A program made the position numbers and the translations under genes. Positions 11,108 to 12,801 of a stretch of 12,801 nt of DNA are shown here, piece by piece (the first letter of the stretch is position 1; every line of letters begins with the position of its first letter). Where the stretch lies: contig JAQVNJ010000157.1 in assembly GCA_028703175.1 (NCBI GenBank), positions 1 through 12,801 of the forward strand, written 5' to 3'. This DNA is from JAAYCB01 sp012744395. GTDB taxonomy: Bacteria > Planctomycetota > Planctomycetia > Pirellulales > Thermoguttaceae. The notes beneath the pieces were generated by a model, which saw only the letters and a program-made list of their open reading frames with translations, was not told where the DNA came from and did not search any database.

Positions 11108-12801
11108 CTACGGACTGGCCTTTTCCATCAGCGTTCGGATCGGCGCCCGGCTCTGCAAGTAGGCGTCGTAATGGAGCAGCAGATCGGCCACCGCCTCGAG
11201 TTGGTCGCGGCTTGTGGCCGGCATCAGGTCTTGGCCGAGCGGCGCGCCGTTTGGCGGGAAATTCACCGGCATCCCCGTGTAGGGCAAGATCGACCGCGGA
11301 TCGGCCAGCCAGCGGCGGAGATACTCCGGCCGGATGCGGCGTCCGACTTGCGTCAGGTCGGGGGCGAGAATCGTCTGCGTCTCCCCCCCCGGACTGTAAT
11401 CGCCGATGCGGTGGCATTTCGCACAGAACGTCGTCCGGTCAACGACGATCCGCATCGCCTGCTCCCAGGAAGAAATCCGCGCCGCATCGCTGCCGTCCCG
11501 CGGGAGGCTCTCCGGCCCGGCGGCGTACGGGAAATCCACCCCGCCGGCGGACGCGAAGTAGTCAACCAGTGCGGCCGCCTCGTCGGGCGAAAGCGGAAAG
11601 CGGGGCATCCGCATGGTCAACGAGGGCCGGATCGCCGCCGGCGACAGCAAGTAGTTGTAGAGCCAGCCGGGCTGGGCTCGCCGGCCCTCGCCGACCAGGG
11701 GCGGCGGGACCCGGCCCCAGGCCTCCATCCAGGCGGCGCCCGCCTCGGCCGCCACGCGCGGATAGAGCAGCCGCGCAAACGCGCCGCCCCAGCCCGCGTG
11801 CCGCGCCGTGATCTGCGGCGCGGAGATCGGCACCTGGGCGCCGCTGACCGGCCAGACCTCCCCATTGATCAGCGCCGGCTCCCAGAGGCTGAAAATATAG
11901 AGCGGATTGCCCTCGTCGTCCTCGTCCACGATCAACGCGCCCGACCGGTCGACGCGCCCCTCGCCCACAACCTCCGCATGGCCCCAGCCGCGGCGATCCC
12001 GCCGCAGCGAGCGAGCGATTTCGTCCTCCGTGAAGGTTGGCTGCAGGAAATCGTCCGCCGCGGCGGCGGCCGCGCCGTACCACGACGACGGGTCATAGGA
12101 AAAGCTCCAATGCTCCATCCGCAACGCGTGGCACTCGGCGCAGCCATACCGGTCGAGCACCTTGCAGCCTTCGATCAGGGCGCTGCCGCGGCGGTCCGGC
12201 GCGTGCACGTAGCGCGGCGCGGGCGGGTCGGCAACCAGCCCGAGCAGGAACGTCACAATCGCCTCGCGCTGGTCGGCAGAAAACGAGAACTGGCCCATCG
12301 TGAGCTGCTCGTTGAACGCTTTCTGCTCCGCCACCTTGTAGTCGAAGCTGCGGGGGGCGCGGAGTTTCTGCCAGGCGAAGCCTTCGCGGCGCCTGCCCGA
12401 GATCGCCGCCAGATAAAAACCGCGATCCGCCGCCGACCCGTCGGATGGCCGCCGCGGCGGATGTTTTTCCAGGAATCGTTCCACCTGCTCGAATCCCAGC
12501 AGCGATTCCCGCTTCCGGCCCCAATCGGCCAGCGCCGGTCCGATCGACTGGGCGTCTTCAAAGCCGGGGATGTCGTGGCAGCCGGCACACCCGCGTTTGC
12601 GGATCGTCCGCCGCCCCACGTAGCGGAGCTTCGCCTCGACGCCGGTCGGCACGGCCAATTCCACGGCGTCGCCGAGGTCGCCGCCGTGCGCAGCGGCGAC
12701 GCCGCCGGCCAGCAGCGAGTCGGCCTCTTTGTCCGTGAACTGTCTGGCCAGGTGGCTCCGCGCCAGGGCGTCCAGGTCGGCCGTGACGAGCGGCGGCGGA
12801 G
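11108..12801 (-). CDS. Multi-haem cytochrome c (5' end beyond the window)
   Basis: The frame stays open to the right edge, so the visible 563 residues are the C-terminal part of a larger protein; the N-terminus, including any signal peptide, is missing. GTG 12664 is only an internal valine, because 45 further codons upstream read LVTADLDALARSHLARQFTD and onward without a stop. Three haem-binding motifs are visible: CAGCHDIPG (12575-12589 for CAGCH), RYGCAECHALRM and TTFCAKCHRIGD. Likely axial methionines are in LTMGQFSFS, LTMRMPRFPLSPDEAAALVD and PYTGMPVNF. Each is followed by the usual cytochrome C-terminal helix. It is presumably periplasmic and involved in respiratory electron transfer. 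It ends 368 bases before the next gene, which has its own promoter candidate, so it is probably a separate unit. Confidence 0.85.
   Translation of the reverse strand, partial: PPPLVTADLDALARSHLARQFTDKEADSLLAGGVAAAHGGDLGDAVELAVPTGVEAKLRYVGRRTIRKRGCAGCHDIPGFEDAQSIGPALADWGRKRESLLGFEQVERFLEKHPPRRPSDGSAADRGFYLAAISGRRREGFAWQKLRAPRSFDYKVAEQKAFNEQLTMGQFSFSADQREAIVTFLLGLVADPPAPRYVHAPDRRGSALIEGCKVLDRYGCAECHALRMEHWSFSYDPSSWYGAAAAAADDFLQPTFTEDEIARSLRRDRRGWGHAEVVGEGRVDRSGALIVDEDDEGNPLYIFSLWEPALINGEVWPVSGAQVPISAPQITARHAGWGGAFARLLYPRVAAEAGAAWMEAWGRVPPPLVGEGRRAQPGWLYNYLLSPAAIRPSLTMRMPRFPLSPDEAAALVDYFASAGGVDFPYAAGPESLPRDGSDAARISSWEQAMRIVVDRTTFCAKCHRIGDYSPGGETQTILAPDLTQVGRRIRPEYLRRWLADPRSILPYTGMPVNFPPNGAPLGQDLMPATSRDQLEAVADLLLHYDAYLQSRAPIRTLMEKASP

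Noticed and set aside
1..12801. CRISPR array, tRNA, rRNA, insertion sequence or replication origin
   Set aside because: No regularly spaced repeat series, no tRNA or rRNA signature, no transposase motif and no AT-rich box cluster was seen on either strand.

Overview
The window looks like chromosomal DNA of a high-GC member of the Planctomycetota, probably from the Pirellulales side. This rests on the overall protein character, the multi-haem cytochromes, the Tat-exported cupredoxin-like protein and the style of the intergenic palindromes. It is an inference from pattern memory, not from a search.

Layout. Positions 1-6192 form a plus-strand block. It starts with the tail of an unidentified gene, followed by a nitrogen-PTS-like phosphorelay: a fructose/Ntr-type EIIA, an NPr-like HPr and enzyme I. 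Next come a radical-SAM-linked DUF2344 protein, ribonuclease E/G and ribosomal protein L21. No sugar permease, no L27 and no radical-SAM partner is present. Positions 6193-6447 are a convergent non-coding gap with a hairpin and decayed palindromic or tandem repeats. From 6448 to the right edge everything is on the minus strand. Read in its own direction this block holds a multi-haem cytochrome c that runs off the window, a 368 bp gap with a good promoter candidate, a Tat-exported cupredoxin-like protein, a dihaem cytochrome c lipoprotein, haem A synthase (ctaA) and haem O synthase (ctaB).

How the genes work together. The plus block couples a regulatory phosphorelay (EI to HPr to EIIA) with RNA decay and ribosome assembly genes. 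Its intercistronic gaps nearly all carry strong hairpins. One hairpin covers the ribosome binding site of the RNase E/G gene, and the L21 leader can fold into two mutually exclusive hairpins. The minus block is an aerobic respiration block: CtaB and CtaA turn haem b into haems O and A for a haem-copper oxidase that is not in the window, and the neighbouring cytochromes and cupredoxin-like protein would carry electrons on the outer face of the membrane.

Most notable points: HPr has Asp exactly where regulatory Ser46 sits in Gram-positive HPr. CtaA appears to carry about 63 extra residues, probably two added transmembrane helices. The rplU leader and the rng ribosome binding site show candidate RNA switches. 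I see no mobile element, CRISPR array, tRNA or rRNA.
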